From NCBI GenBank assembly GCA_963666825.2, contig OY763044.2, positions 3,348,001-3,412,000 of the forward strand: DNA of 64,000 nt, in the 5' to 3' direction. Under the pieces are notes generated by a model that did not search any database, was not told where the DNA came from, and saw only the letters and a list, made by a program, of their open reading frames with translations. Source of the stretch: Saccharicrinis sp963666825. Lineage in GTDB: Bacteria; Bacteroidota; Bacteroidia; Bacteroidales; Marinilabiliaceae. This document shows positions 46,487 through 59,089 of this stretch, piece after piece. A program made the position numbers and the translations under genes. Every line of letters begins with the position of its first letter. Positions within the stretch are counted from its first letter, which is position 1.

Positions 46487-48049
46487 ATGTTAGAACAAGC
46501 TATAAAAGACCAGTTAAAAACCGTATTCGGAACATTAAAAAGTAGTTTTTCATTTGCAGTAGAAGTTGCAGATAACCATTCACAAAAAAAAGAACTTATT
46601 GAATTACTTACTGACGTGGCTTCATGTTCAGATAAGCTTTCTGTAGAAGAAAATAATGGAACAGATCTTTCTTTCATTATTAAAAAAGACAATCAGCCTT
46701 TGAATATCAAGTTCAGTGCTGTTCCAACTGGTCATGAGTTTTCATCATTATTGGCAGCAATTCTTAATGCGGATGGTATTGGAAAAAATTTACCTGATGA
46801 ATTAATTACTGCTAAAATTAAAAGTTTAAAAGGGCCAATAGAACTCAAAAGCTATATTTCTTTAACATGTACAAATTGTCCTGAAGTAGTTCAGGCCTTA
46901 AATGTAATGGCGCTTTTAAATCCTGATATTAAGCATACTATTATCGATGGATCCATTAATCAAAGTGAAGTAGATGAATTAAAAATTCAGGCAGTACCTA
47001 CTGTTTTTGCTAATGGAGAATTATTACATGTAGGGCGATCATCATTGGGAGAATTAATAAGTAAGATTGAAAAACAAGTTGGTACAGAGAATCTAACTGA
47101 GTCTGTTGCTGTTAATAAGGAATATGATGTTGCGGTAGTTGGAGGTGGTCCTGCTGGTGTTTCTGCAGCAATCTATTCTGCTAGAAAAGGTTTTTCTGTA
47201 GCTCTTATTGCTGAAAAAGTTGGAGGTCAGGTTACCGAGACTGTATCAATAGAAAATATGATTTCAGTTCCACAAACAACCGGATCAAAACTTTCATCAG
47301 ATTTAATGAAACATTTACGTGAGTATCCTATCGATATTTTAGAAAATCGTTTGGTTGAAAAAGTTGATATTGTTGATGGATATAAGCAATTAAAAACAAC
47401 TTTGGGAGAAGTAATCACCACTCCTGCAATGATAATCGCAACAGGAGCCAGTTGGAGGAAACTGGGTGTGCCTGGAGAGGATCAATATATTGGATCCGGA
47501 GTAGCATTTTGTACTCACTGTGATGGTCCATTCTATAAGAATAAAAAAGTTGTTGTTATTGGCGGAGGTAATTCAGGTCTTGAAGCGGCCATTGATCTAT
47601 CGTCAATTGCATCTGAAGTAACTGTATTTGAGTTTATGGATGAACTTAAGGGCGATCAGGTTTTACAAGATAAATTGAAAACAAAACCTAATGTAAAAAT
47701 TCTGACTGGCATTGAGACTAAAAATATTGAAGGCGATGGTTCAAAAGTAACAGGTATTCAATATAAAGTCAGAAGCACAGGTGAAGAAAATAAATTGGAT
47801 ATTGACGGCGTATTTGTTCAGATTGGATTAAAACCAAACAGTCAGGTTTTTAGTGAAGTAGTTAATACAAATCGCATGGGCGAAATAGAAATTGACGCTG
47901 CCTGTAGAACAAGTAAACCAGGAATTTATGCTGCAGGAGATGTTTCTGTTGTTCCCTACAAACAAATAGTGGTAGCAATGGGTGAAGGTTCAAAAGCAGC
48001 CTTATCAGCTTTTGAAGATAATATTAAGAATCTTCAATTGGCAAATTAA
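46487..48049 (+). CDS. ahpF: Alkyl hydroperoxide reductase subunit F
   Basis: NADH-dependent flavoprotein disulfide reductase that reduces AhpC. The 520 aa are full length. The N-terminal double thioredoxin-fold domain has Cys128-x-x-Cys131 in LTCTNCPEV. The FAD site VAVVGGGPAGVSAA is near 214, the second redox pair is in FCTHCDGPFY near 345, and the NADH site VVVIGGGNSGLEAA is near 357. Residues near the C-terminus (GIYAAGDVS) complete FAD binding. It lies 59 bases after ahpC in the usual order. Because ahpC is split and the element is transcribed the other way, ahpF expression may be reduced. Confidence 0.96.
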   Translation: MLEQAIKDQLKTVFGTLKSSFSFAVEVADNHSQKKELIELLTDVASCSDKLSVEENNGTDLSFIIKKDNQPLNIKFSAVPTGHEFSSLLAAILNADGIGKNLPDELITAKIKSLKGPIELKSYISLTCTNCPEVVQALNVMALLNPDIKHTIIDGSINQSEVDELKIQAVPTVFANGELLHVGRSSLGELISKIEKQVGTENLTESVAVNKEYDVAVVGGGPAGVSAAIYSARKGFSVALIAEKVGGQVTETVSIENMISVPQTTGSKLSSDLMKHLREYPIDILENRLVEKVDIVDGYKQLKTTLGEVITTPAMIIATGASWRKLGVPGEDQYIGSGVAFCTHCDGPFYKNKKVVVIGGGNSGLEAAIDLSSIASEVTVFEFMDELKGDQVLQDKLKTKPNVKILTGIETKNIEGDGSKVTGIQYKVRSTGEENKLDIDGVFVQIGLKPNSQVFSEVVNTNRMGEIEIDAACRTSKPGIYAAGDVSVVPYKQIVVAMGEGSKAALSAFEDNIKNLQLAN

Positions 48050-48080
48050 AAGTTTAAACATTTACCATACTATATAAAAA

Positions 48081-48114
48081 AAGGAAGCTATCAATTTCCC
48101 CCGATAGCTTCCTT
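48081..48114. terminator. Bidirectional terminator after ahpF
   Basis: AAGGAAGCTATC and GATAGCTTCCTT form a perfect 12-bp stem with an A run before and T-rich sequence after, between convergent genes. Confidence 0.85.
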
Positions 48115-48121
48115 TTATTTA

Positions 48122-49381
48122 TTATTTAAACTTCTTAATAATATCTTTTACCGCATCTTTATGAATGGTAAATCCCATCATTTTAAGCTTTATATAATCT
48201 TCATGGAAAAAATAATATCCAAATTTAGGATCATTCACTCCTACATTACGGGAACCGGAACTGGAATCTTTAATTAAATACCAATCTTTACCTGTTCCCT
48301 TATAGTTTTCTAAATAGCCAACCAAATGCATACCATGATCATCAGTTGTGGTTTCATTTGAAAATCTGAATTGACGAGCATCTTCATTAATATATTCAGA
48401 TGGAATATCATAATCCGGAATTATAGCACAATTGGTTTCTCTGCTAAAACCAGTTTCAGAAACATCACCACCAATACTTAATGTATATCCCTTTTTTACT
48501 GCATTTTTTATGGCTTTCATAAAATCATCTAAAGGAATGTTATAATAATCCTTACTATGCCACCAGTTATCAGGCACTTTATATTCAACTAATTGCCAAT
48601 ATGGCTCCTGCTTATACGAAAGAATTTCTACATAATCATCAGGATTCAATTTTAGATAATCATTCAAATAAGATTTTGGATCATACGATTTTCCATCAAC
48701 ACTAAATGAAGTTGGAGGTACACCGATATAATGATTCATAATAGATTTGATTGTTTCTAAACCAAACTCAACATTCCATGCATTGCTTTCTTTTAGTGAA
48801 ACTAAAAATGCTTTCATTTCTTCAAACATCTTGGCATGAGTATGAAACTTTCTGCTATCAATTAATCCGGTATAATCATTTTTAGGAACGGCTCCATATT
48901 CCTTCATAATACGAGCAACGGCATTGCCTTCTGAACCTTCATCAAAATTAGAGTCTCCTCTTTTTTCAATAAACCTTCTGGCCTTTTCTACATACTCCCA
49001 ATAAACAGTATAAAGCTCTGATATTTCAACTTTCTTACCAGTTAATCTTAATACTTCAGTTTCGTAAAATGAAGTTGTCGAAAAACACCAGCAAGTACCA
49101 GTATTTCCTTGCGATTCTACATTTTGACACCAGGCTGTTGTATACAAAGAAGGATCATTAGGTAAATCCATTTCTGACTGATCCATAATGAATCTTGTAT
49201 ATGCATCCTTATCCTCATTTTCTAATGAATCATTAACTGCATTTACATCTTTTAAAATAGATTCATAATAGAAACCTTTTCCTTTTTCTATAACCTGAAT
49301 TTTTGCTTTATCCTTGTTGCTTTGTGCATTCAATGATGACACAACTACGACAAAGCTTAATGTTAGTAATTGTTTAAACAT
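48122..49381 (-). CDS. Exported papain-like C1 peptidase (bleomycin hydrolase/aminopeptidase C type)
   Basis: A 419-aa cysteine peptidase with a signal peptide (about 1-19, ending SLNAQ). The catalytic Cys is in GNTGTCWCFSTTSF near 95, and the His is in DDHGMHLVGY near 350. The third catalytic position, normally Asn in a KNSWG-like stretch, reads IKDSSSG near 373, so Asp replaces Asn. It resembles the C1B aminopeptidases secreted by Bacteroidota. Probably trims peptides in the periplasm. Confidence 0.88.
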   Translation of the reverse strand: MFKQLLTLSFVVVVSSLNAQSNKDKAKIQVIEKGKGFYYESILKDVNAVNDSLENEDKDAYTRFIMDQSEMDLPNDPSLYTTAWCQNVESQGNTGTCWCFSTTSFYETEVLRLTGKKVEISELYTVYWEYVEKARRFIEKRGDSNFDEGSEGNAVARIMKEYGAVPKNDYTGLIDSRKFHTHAKMFEEMKAFLVSLKESNAWNVEFGLETIKSIMNHYIGVPPTSFSVDGKSYDPKSYLNDYLKLNPDDYVEILSYKQEPYWQLVEYKVPDNWWHSKDYYNIPLDDFMKAIKNAVKKGYTLSIGGDVSETGFSRETNCAIIPDYDIPSEYINEDARQFRFSNETTTDDHGMHLVGYLENYKGTGKDWYLIKDSSSGSRNVGVNDPKFGYYFFHEDYIKLKMMGFTIHKDAVKDIIKKFK

Positions 49382-49558
49382 ATTTCTTTATTTTATTGTA
49401 ATAACATCTAATTTTCTTCTGTTTTTTATATAATTACCCCTATAAAAACAGCCATAAAAGTAGAATTAAATACTTTTATATAAATTGATCGATAACAGGT
49501 TTTAAGTATTTTAACACCTATTTTATTATCAAATACTTCGATTTCTCTATCAAAGCTA

Positions 49559-49566
49559 TATTTTTG
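49559..49566 (+). promoter_or_regulatory. -7 promoter box (TATTTTTG) of a small orphan gene
   Basis: An exact TAnnTTTG match 28 bases before ATG 49594. Confidence 0.4.
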
Positions 49567-49593
49567 TCCTCAAATCAAAATATAAACTTCCAG

Positions 49594-49887
49594 ATGGAAT
49601 ATATTGAATATGATATCAAACAAATAATTAATGAAAAACTCAAAGGTTCTATTATCCCTAATAGTGTAGAGTTGAACTGTGAATTATTTGGTACTGATCT
49701 CAATAATGTATATGATAGTTATATTTATTATAGTAATGAAGTGGATGGAATAATTGATGTGTATGCTGATTTTAATTGTACCATTCTTGATGGCTACGAC
49801 GAAAGACCTACCAGAGGTAGTTTTAAAGGAAAATTCATTCTCGACTATAAAAGTTTTATTGAGGACAGTTGCGAGGTTAGTATCTAG
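49594..49887 (+). CDS. Small acidic protein of unknown function
   Basis: About 97 aa starting at ATG 49594; a TTG at 49564 would add ten residues but lies in the promoter box. The protein is acidic and rich in Tyr, Asp, Glu and Asn, with a predicted alpha/beta pattern and no signal peptide or membrane helix. Nothing in it is recognised. It is a stand-alone gene between the C1 peptidase and the FAD oxidoreductase. Confidence 0.6.
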   Translation: MEYIEYDIKQIINEKLKGSIIPNSVELNCELFGTDLNNVYDSYIYYSNEVDGIIDVYADFNCTILDGYDERPTRGSFKGKFILDYKSFIEDSCEVSI

Positions 49888-50042
49888 TAATAAATTGATA
49901 CCTCAATTTTAAATGATATACTTTTAATTTTATTCGCTGCTATTTTCACTTCATTAAAAATTACTGAATACATTATAATACTCAAAACAATTTTCTTATA
50001 GCTCTGTTCCTGTAACATTAAAACTCACTTAAAAAGAGAAAA

Positions 50043-51089
50043 TTGAACATACTCATAGTTGGACAGGGATTAGCAGGAACGATATTATCATTTAAATTAA
50101 TTCAAAAAGGACATTCTGTTACAGTTATTGATGATCCTTCTTTTCAAAAATCTTCTTTAGTCGCAGGCGGCATGGTAAATCCTGTTGTTTTCAGAAGATT
50201 GACAAAATCATGGATGATTGATGAATTATACCCTGAGTTTATTAAAACATGTTATGATTTAGAATCCTTATTAGAAACTAAACTCTTTCATCAAAAAACT
50301 ATCCATAAGATATTTGGAAAGGATGAAGATAAATTTTGGCAAAAGAAATATAGGGATAATGAATTAGACAAGTATATTGATGAACAACCTCAATATTCTC
50401 CTATATCTAATTTCATAAAAACGCCATTTGGCTATGGTATCGTAAAAGAAGGAGGTTGGTTTGATATACAGACCCTAATCAATACTTTTAAAAATCATCT
50501 ATCCCAAAATTTATTATTGACAGAAACTCATTTCAATATATCCACAGACCTACAATTCAAATCTGGCCAGGTTTTATGGAAAGAAAATACTTATGATAAA
50601 GTAATCCTATGTACTGGAAGTTATTGTGGTAATAACGATTACTTTGACAAAGTAAAGTTTAAAAATACACTAGGCGAGGTCCTTACTTTTAAAAGCAAGG
50701 ATTATAATGGGAAAAACATTATCTCAAAAAACATTTTCATCTTACCTGTTCATGAGCAAAAATATAAAACAGGTTCAACTTTTTCCTGGGATTACACAGA
50801 TATAACTCCAACAGAGGATGGAAAACAAGAAATTCTTGAGAAACTAAATAAAATAGCCGATTTTAATTTCATCATAGATGATCATCAGGCTGGTGTAAGA
50901 CCTACAACCCACGACAGAAGACCTGTTGCTGGTTTTTTAAAAGATAATCCTCATATAGGAATCATGAATGGACTGGGTTCAAAAGGTATTCTTCTTTCAC
51001 CTTGGGCTGCAAATCAACTTATTCAAAAAATAGAAAATCCTGAGTTTGTAATACACCAGGAAATTGACGTAAACAGATATTATAATTAA
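50043..51089 (+). CDS. FAD-dependent oxidoreductase (DAO family)
   Basis: A 348-aa flavoprotein of the D-amino-acid oxidase/glycine oxidase family. The dinucleotide-binding motif ILIVGQGLAGTI opens it, VVAGGMVNPVVFRRLTKSW-like residues follow near 40 (AGGMVNPVVF), and AGVRPTTHDRRPVAGFL plus GLGSKGILLSPWAA at the C-terminus complete FAD and substrate sites. The start codon is TTG, with the glycine motif only five residues in, so no other start is available. It may oxidise an amine or amino acid; the substrate is not clear. Confidence 0.88.
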   Translation: MNILIVGQGLAGTILSFKLIQKGHSVTVIDDPSFQKSSLVAGGMVNPVVFRRLTKSWMIDELYPEFIKTCYDLESLLETKLFHQKTIHKIFGKDEDKFWQKKYRDNELDKYIDEQPQYSPISNFIKTPFGYGIVKEGGWFDIQTLINTFKNHLSQNLLLTETHFNISTDLQFKSGQVLWKENTYDKVILCTGSYCGNNDYFDKVKFKNTLGEVLTFKSKDYNGKNIISKNIFILPVHEQKYKTGSTFSWDYTDITPTEDGKQEILEKLNKIADFNFIIDDHQAGVRPTTHDRRPVAGFLKDNPHIGIMNGLGSKGILLSPWAANQLIQKIENPEFVIHQEIDVNRYYN

Positions 51090-51160
51090 ATATTGTGCAT
51101 GATCCATTATTATACCTCAAGGACTTGAATGTAGATAATTACAAACCCTATAAACACAAA

Positions 51161-51191
51161 AAGAGCAATCGAAACTTGTTCGATTGCTCTT
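51161..51191. terminator. Terminator of the rRNA operon
   Basis: AAGAGCAATCGA and TCGATTGCTCTT form a perfect 12-bp stem with a 7-base loop. A T run follows on the minus strand after 5S; it also stops the convergent FAD oxidoreductase. Confidence 0.88.
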
Positions 51192-51200
51192 TTATTTAAA

Positions 51201-51309
<109 letters not shown>

Positions 51310-51440
51310 ATGTCTTTCTAGCATTTTAGATTATAGATAAGAGATTTAAAGACCCTATCTATTCTAACATTCTATTCAATATTTTTTCAGTCTATTATCT
51401 ATGATCTCTCATCTAATAGTCTGTTTTTACATACCAGCTT

Positions 51441-51452
51441 CAATCAAAATCA
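51441..51452 (-). other. 3' half of the pre-23S processing stem
   Basis: CAATCAAAATCA is the exact complement of TGATTTTGATTG at 54298-54309; together they bracket 23S rRNA. Confidence 0.65.
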
Positions 51453-51469
51453 CAGACTTTACTATTACG

Positions 51470-54263
<2,794 letters not shown>

Positions 54264-54297
54264 TTGGTTTAGCAATGCTTTGCGCATAGCTAACCTA

Positions 54298-54309
54298 TGA
54301 TTTTGATTG
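54298..54309 (-). other. 5' half of the pre-23S processing stem
   Basis: TGATTTTGATTG, perfectly complementary to 51441-51452. This is the expected place for RNase III cleavage. Confidence 0.65.
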
Positions 54310-54353
54310 TTTTGCCAATATGTCAATGTACGTTTGATTCGTAAATGAATCTG

Positions 54354-54427
54354 TGGAGAATATCGGAGTCGAACCGATGACCTCCTGCGTGCAAGGCAGG
54401 CGCTCTAGCCAGCTGAGCTAATCCCCC
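54354..54427 (-). tRNA. tRNA-Ala (anticodon TGC)
   Basis: A 74-base cloverleaf in the 16S-23S spacer, starting GGGGGATTAGCTCAGCTGG. The anticodon loop is CCTTGCACGCAG with TGC. The acceptor stem contains G-T pairs. CCA is not encoded. Confidence 0.96.
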
Positions 54428-54447
54428 GTATTACCTGTAGTAATAAG

Positions 54448-54521
54448 TAGTCCTGCGCAGATTTGAACTGCGGACCCCTACATTATCAGTGTAGTGCTCT
54501 AACCAACTGAGCTACAGGACT
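54448..54521 (-). tRNA. tRNA-Ile (anticodon GAT)
   Basis: A 74-base cloverleaf starting AGTCCTGTAGCTCAGTTGG with anticodon GAT. It is the usual first tRNA after 16S in the spacer. CCA is not encoded. Confidence 0.96.
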
Positions 54522-54530
54522 GTGTTAATT

Positions 54531-54539
54531 TTGAAATGC
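54531..54539 (-). other. 3' half of the pre-16S processing stem
   Basis: TTGAAATGC is complementary to GCATTTCAA at 56261-56269, and pairing extends imperfectly through the neighbouring AAAAGAAAAG-like and CTTTCCTTTT-like tracts. Confidence 0.55.
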
Positions 54540-54589
54540 TTATAAAAGAAAAGTAGTTGTCTTTTGTAGTTTTATTTAAAACTCTCTCC

Positions 54590-56111
<1,522 letters not shown>

Positions 56112-56434
56112 GTATAAAAATTTTGATAGACTTTAAGATGATAGATAATAGATAAGAGACTTACGTCTAATGTCTTTTGTCTAATGTCTTTTGTCTAATA
56201 TTAATTCCTTACAAGAGTTTTAACTCAAAGAACATACTTTACTTTCCTTTTATTAAGTGTGCATTTCAATATTTTCAAAGAACGTTTTCCTTTTTATTCA
56301 GCATCAAGGCATAAATAAATCAGAACTCTTTATATCTTGTAAACACATTTTAGAACTCTTTCTAAAACAATGTTTATTTCAATCTTTTTTTTTACTCCCT
56401 AACCTTCGTTAGAGTGTCGCTCTAAAAGCGGATG
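56112..56434 (-). promoter_or_regulatory. rRNA leader region
   Basis: Transcribed leader between the nearest promoter and 16S, with no gene. It holds a 14-base tandem repeat (GTCTAATGTCTTTT, two full units near 56165-56195) and GCATTTCAA (56261-56269) for the 16S processing stem. The 12-mer ATAGATAAGAGA (56148-56159) recurs in the 23S-5S spacer at 51333-51344. Confidence 0.6.
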
Positions 56435-56467
56435 CAAAGATAACAACTTTATTTTCTCTTTTCCAAA
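56435..56467 (-). promoter_or_regulatory. rRNA promoter P1 (nearest 16S)
   Basis: On the minus strand: TTTG (56467-56464), 21 bases, TATCTTTG (56442-56435), then GCATCCGCTTTT. This matches the consensus and shares its downstream block with P2 and P3. Confidence 0.8.
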
Positions 56468-56594
56468 TAAATTTTGAAAAATTTTTATTTAATTTTTCAA
56501 GCTTTATTTTTAATTTAAATTACTGTTTTTCACTAATTTAAACCCCTTCTCAAAGCCTCAGTTTTTATCTTCTTGCCTTCTTTAAAAGCGGCTG

Positions 56595-56627
56595 CAAAGA
56601 TAAGTGATTTTAATTCTTAAAACCAAA
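56595..56627 (-). promoter_or_regulatory. rRNA promoter P2
   Basis: TTTG (56627-56624), 21 bases, TATCTTTG (56602-56595), then GCAGCCGCTTTT. Confidence 0.8.
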
Positions 56628-56762
56628 TTTATCTTTAAAAATATTTTAAAAATTTTCATCTGATTTTTTAGCTTCTAAAACCTCCTCTTTTTCAAGACTT
56701 TCTTCCCTTAAAGTTGCTCAATATTTCAATCTTTCATTCGCGCCTCTCGTTCAAAGCGGGTG

Positions 56763-56794
56763 CAAAACAACTGCTTTTATTTTTAACTTCCAAA
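56763..56794 (-). promoter_or_regulatory. rRNA promoter P3 (most distant, weaker box)
   Basis: TTTG (56794-56791), 20 bases, TTGTTTTG (56770-56763), then GCACCCGCTTTG. The -7 box departs from TAnnTTTG at the second base. Confidence 0.6.
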
Positions 56795-56955
56795 CTTTAA
56801 CTCGATTATTTTTTGCGCAGAATTCAAAGATAAAACGCAATTGTCATTTTGTCAACCAATTAGGCAGTAATATTTTTTAAAATATTTTACAGTCTCACTA
56901 AAATACATTTTAAGAAAAAGTTCATTTAGCATCATGTAGAATAACATCAACTTCA

Positions 56956-58389
56956 TTAAAAATACAAGTCCCTCTCACCATTCTTAATTTTCTCCAAACG
57001 TTCTATCAGCTTAGATTTAAATCGATCATCCTCATAATTAACCAATTCCTCATCAATTAGTTTATACCCTTTAATCTTAGTCGATTCTGGAGCATAATCT
57101 TCCAAATACTCAGCTAAAGTCAACATCGCATTGGGTTGACAAAACCTTTTTATAAAACCAGGCACCGAAAATTCCATAAAATGCTCACCTGTTCTATTCA
57201 ATCTGTAACAAGCCGTACAAAAGGATGGAATAAAACCATTGCCCACCAGCTCTTCCATTACTTCATTTAAAGAACGATTATCATTTATTACAAATTGTTC
57301 CTGATCGATATCTTGCTTAACATCCTTTTGTGAATAGCCCCCCAATTCGATATTTGTACCACCATCAATCTGAGAAACTCCGAATTGCAATATCTCATCT
57401 CTTATTTCTGCAGGTTCTCGCGCTGTCAATATCAAACCTGTGTACGGAACCGCTAATCTTAGAATTGCAACTAAACGTGTAAAATCTTCATCAGAAACCA
57501 TCCATTGCTTATCAATATTCATTTCTGATGCATCTTTTATTCGAGGAAAAGAGATTGTATGAGGCCCAACATTGTATACTGATTCAAAATGATTTACGTG
57601 ACGCAACAAGCCTAACACCTCAAACCTCCAGTCGTAAAGACCGAGCAATGCACCAATACCTAAATCATCAATTCCTCCCTCCATCGCGCGATCTAATCCT
57701 GTAATACGCCAATTAAAATCTCGCTTTAATCCACTCTTATGTACTTTTAAGTACGTTTCTTTATGGTATGTCTCCTGAAAAATCTGATAGGTTCCAATCC
57801 CTGCTTCTTTAACTATTTTAAATCCTTCTATATCTAAAGGAGCGGCATTTATATTAACTCTTCGGATTTCCCCTTTCTTATGCTTTACAGAATAAACCGT
57901 CTTAACTGTATCTGCAATATATCGCGCATTATACTTTGGATGTTCTCCATAAACCATAATTAGTCGCTTATGCCCAGCATCTTCCAAAGCCTTCACCTCA
58001 TTTATTAAGTCTTCTGTAGATAATGTCACTCGTTTCTGTGATTTATTCTCTGCTCTAAATCCACAGTAAGAGCAATTATTAATACATAAATTACCTACAT
58101 ACAAAGGTGCAAACAACACTATTCTCTTACCATAAACCCTTTCCTTTAATTCCTTGGCCGCATGCTTAATTTCTTGAATTAACTCATCATCAGTTGCATT
58201 TATTAGTACAGCCGTTTCTTGTAAAGACAATCTTTCTTTATTGAGGGATTTTTGAATAATAGAACGTACCGCCTCCTTTGATGGATTTTTTGTTTGCTCC
58301 AATATTTCATGAATCTCATCTGAATCGATAAAATTCTCCATCGAACGATCTTCTATCTTATATTTTTGAGGGTGATAGATTATTGACAT
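56956..58389 (-). CDS. hydG: [FeFe]-hydrogenase maturase HydG (radical SAM tyrosine lyase)
   Basis: Radical SAM enzyme that cleaves tyrosine to supply CO and cyanide for the hydrogenase H-cluster. The 477 aa are of family length. The N-terminal iron-sulfur motif is C102-x3-C106-x2-C109 (NLCINNCSYCGF). The C-terminal cluster motif CTAC-x22-C (about 395-422) distinguishes HydG from ThiH. A TM1266-type regulator lies upstream on the same strand. hydE, hydF and the hydrogenase itself are not in the window. Confidence 0.95.
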   Translation of the reverse strand: MSIIYHPQKYKIEDRSMENFIDSDEIHEILEQTKNPSKEAVRSIIQKSLNKERLSLQETAVLINATDDELIQEIKHAAKELKERVYGKRIVLFAPLYVGNLCINNCSYCGFRAENKSQKRVTLSTEDLINEVKALEDAGHKRLIMVYGEHPKYNARYIADTVKTVYSVKHKKGEIRRVNINAAPLDIEGFKIVKEAGIGTYQIFQETYHKETYLKVHKSGLKRDFNWRITGLDRAMEGGIDDLGIGALLGLYDWRFEVLGLLRHVNHFESVYNVGPHTISFPRIKDASEMNIDKQWMVSDEDFTRLVAILRLAVPYTGLILTAREPAEIRDEILQFGVSQIDGGTNIELGGYSQKDVKQDIDQEQFVINDNRSLNEVMEELVGNGFIPSFCTACYRLNRTGEHFMEFSVPGFIKRFCQPNAMLTLAEYLEDYAPESTKIKGYKLIDEELVNYEDDRFKSKLIERLEKIKNGERDLYF

Positions 58390-58528
58390 AATTCTTTTAC
58401 TAGTTTTTCAAGCTGTAAAATTAGTTGTTTTCGGATAAAAAAGTAATGAATTACTAATATTTACACGTATCTAACAATATTTAAACTTTTGCCTATTATT
58501 TTCAACACGAATAATTAGATGTATTTTT

Positions 58529-58795
58529 TTAATTCTCAAATTTCATTTTCTGAACGATTATACCATTTATATCCCTTAATGAATTTTCTAATTCCTGTTG
58601 CATATGACTCTCCCCAAATAACTCCAGTAAAATCAGACCACTTTCACTACAAAAATCATCTGTTACTTCATGTAATCCTAAGCGTGTTTTTATATAACAA
58701 CCATATTTAGTAAGTATCTTTTGTACTTTATCGGCAGCTTTTAATCGATCACAAATCTGTATTCCTAAAATTATTTTATCTGCTTTTGTTGTCAT
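58529..58795 (-). CDS. TM1266-family iron-only hydrogenase system regulator
   Basis: An 88-aa ACT-like protein of the putative regulator family found beside hydE, hydF and hydG. KIILGIQICDRLKAADKVQ opens it, and LGLHEVTDDFCSESGLILLE follows. It is 139 bases upstream of hydG on the same strand, consistent with co-transcription. How these proteins regulate hydrogenase is not established. Confidence 0.87.
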   Translation of the reverse strand: MTTKADKIILGIQICDRLKAADKVQKILTKYGCYIKTRLGLHEVTDDFCSESGLILLELFGESHMQQELENSLRDINGIIVQKMKFEN

Positions 58796-58883
58796 AACTT
58801 AAAACTTTAAACTAATAAGTTAAGACAACTTATACTATTTCTCAAGTTGTTTAGATAAAGATTCCAGATTGACTAAAATAAAA

Positions 58884-58907
58884 AACCACTAACAAAAGCT
58901 AGTGGTT
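58884..58907. terminator. Terminator between the M56 peptidase gene and the hydrogenase regulator gene
   Basis: AACCACTA and TAGTGGTT form an 8-bp stem with A-rich and T-rich flanks on opposite sides. Confidence 0.75.
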
Positions 58908-58941
58908 CTTTTTTATTCCTATTTTATTTTTTCCTCCATTT

Positions 58942-59010
58942 ACCATATTGAACTCGCCAGAAAAATAAATATCATCATATGAGTGAATTCTTTCTCATAA
59001 CTCGTTTTAT
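58942..59010. repeat. Conserved intergenic element, copy 2
   Basis: It shares blocks with 32541-32606 in the same order (ATATkGAACTCGCCA, ATCATC, GAGTGA, CTTTCTC, CTCGTTT). It lies just after the M56 peptidase gene. Confidence 0.55.
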
Positions 59011-59089
59011 TGTTCTAAATAAAGACAGCAATCTTACATCTATTTATCTAAAACGGTTGGAGTTTAGTATTAATTACAATACTGTCTTA

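Noticed and set aside
56112..56955. CRISPR-like array in the repeat-rich rRNA upstream region
   Set aside because: There are only three units, with no regular repeat-spacer pattern and no cas genes; the repeats are explained as promoters.
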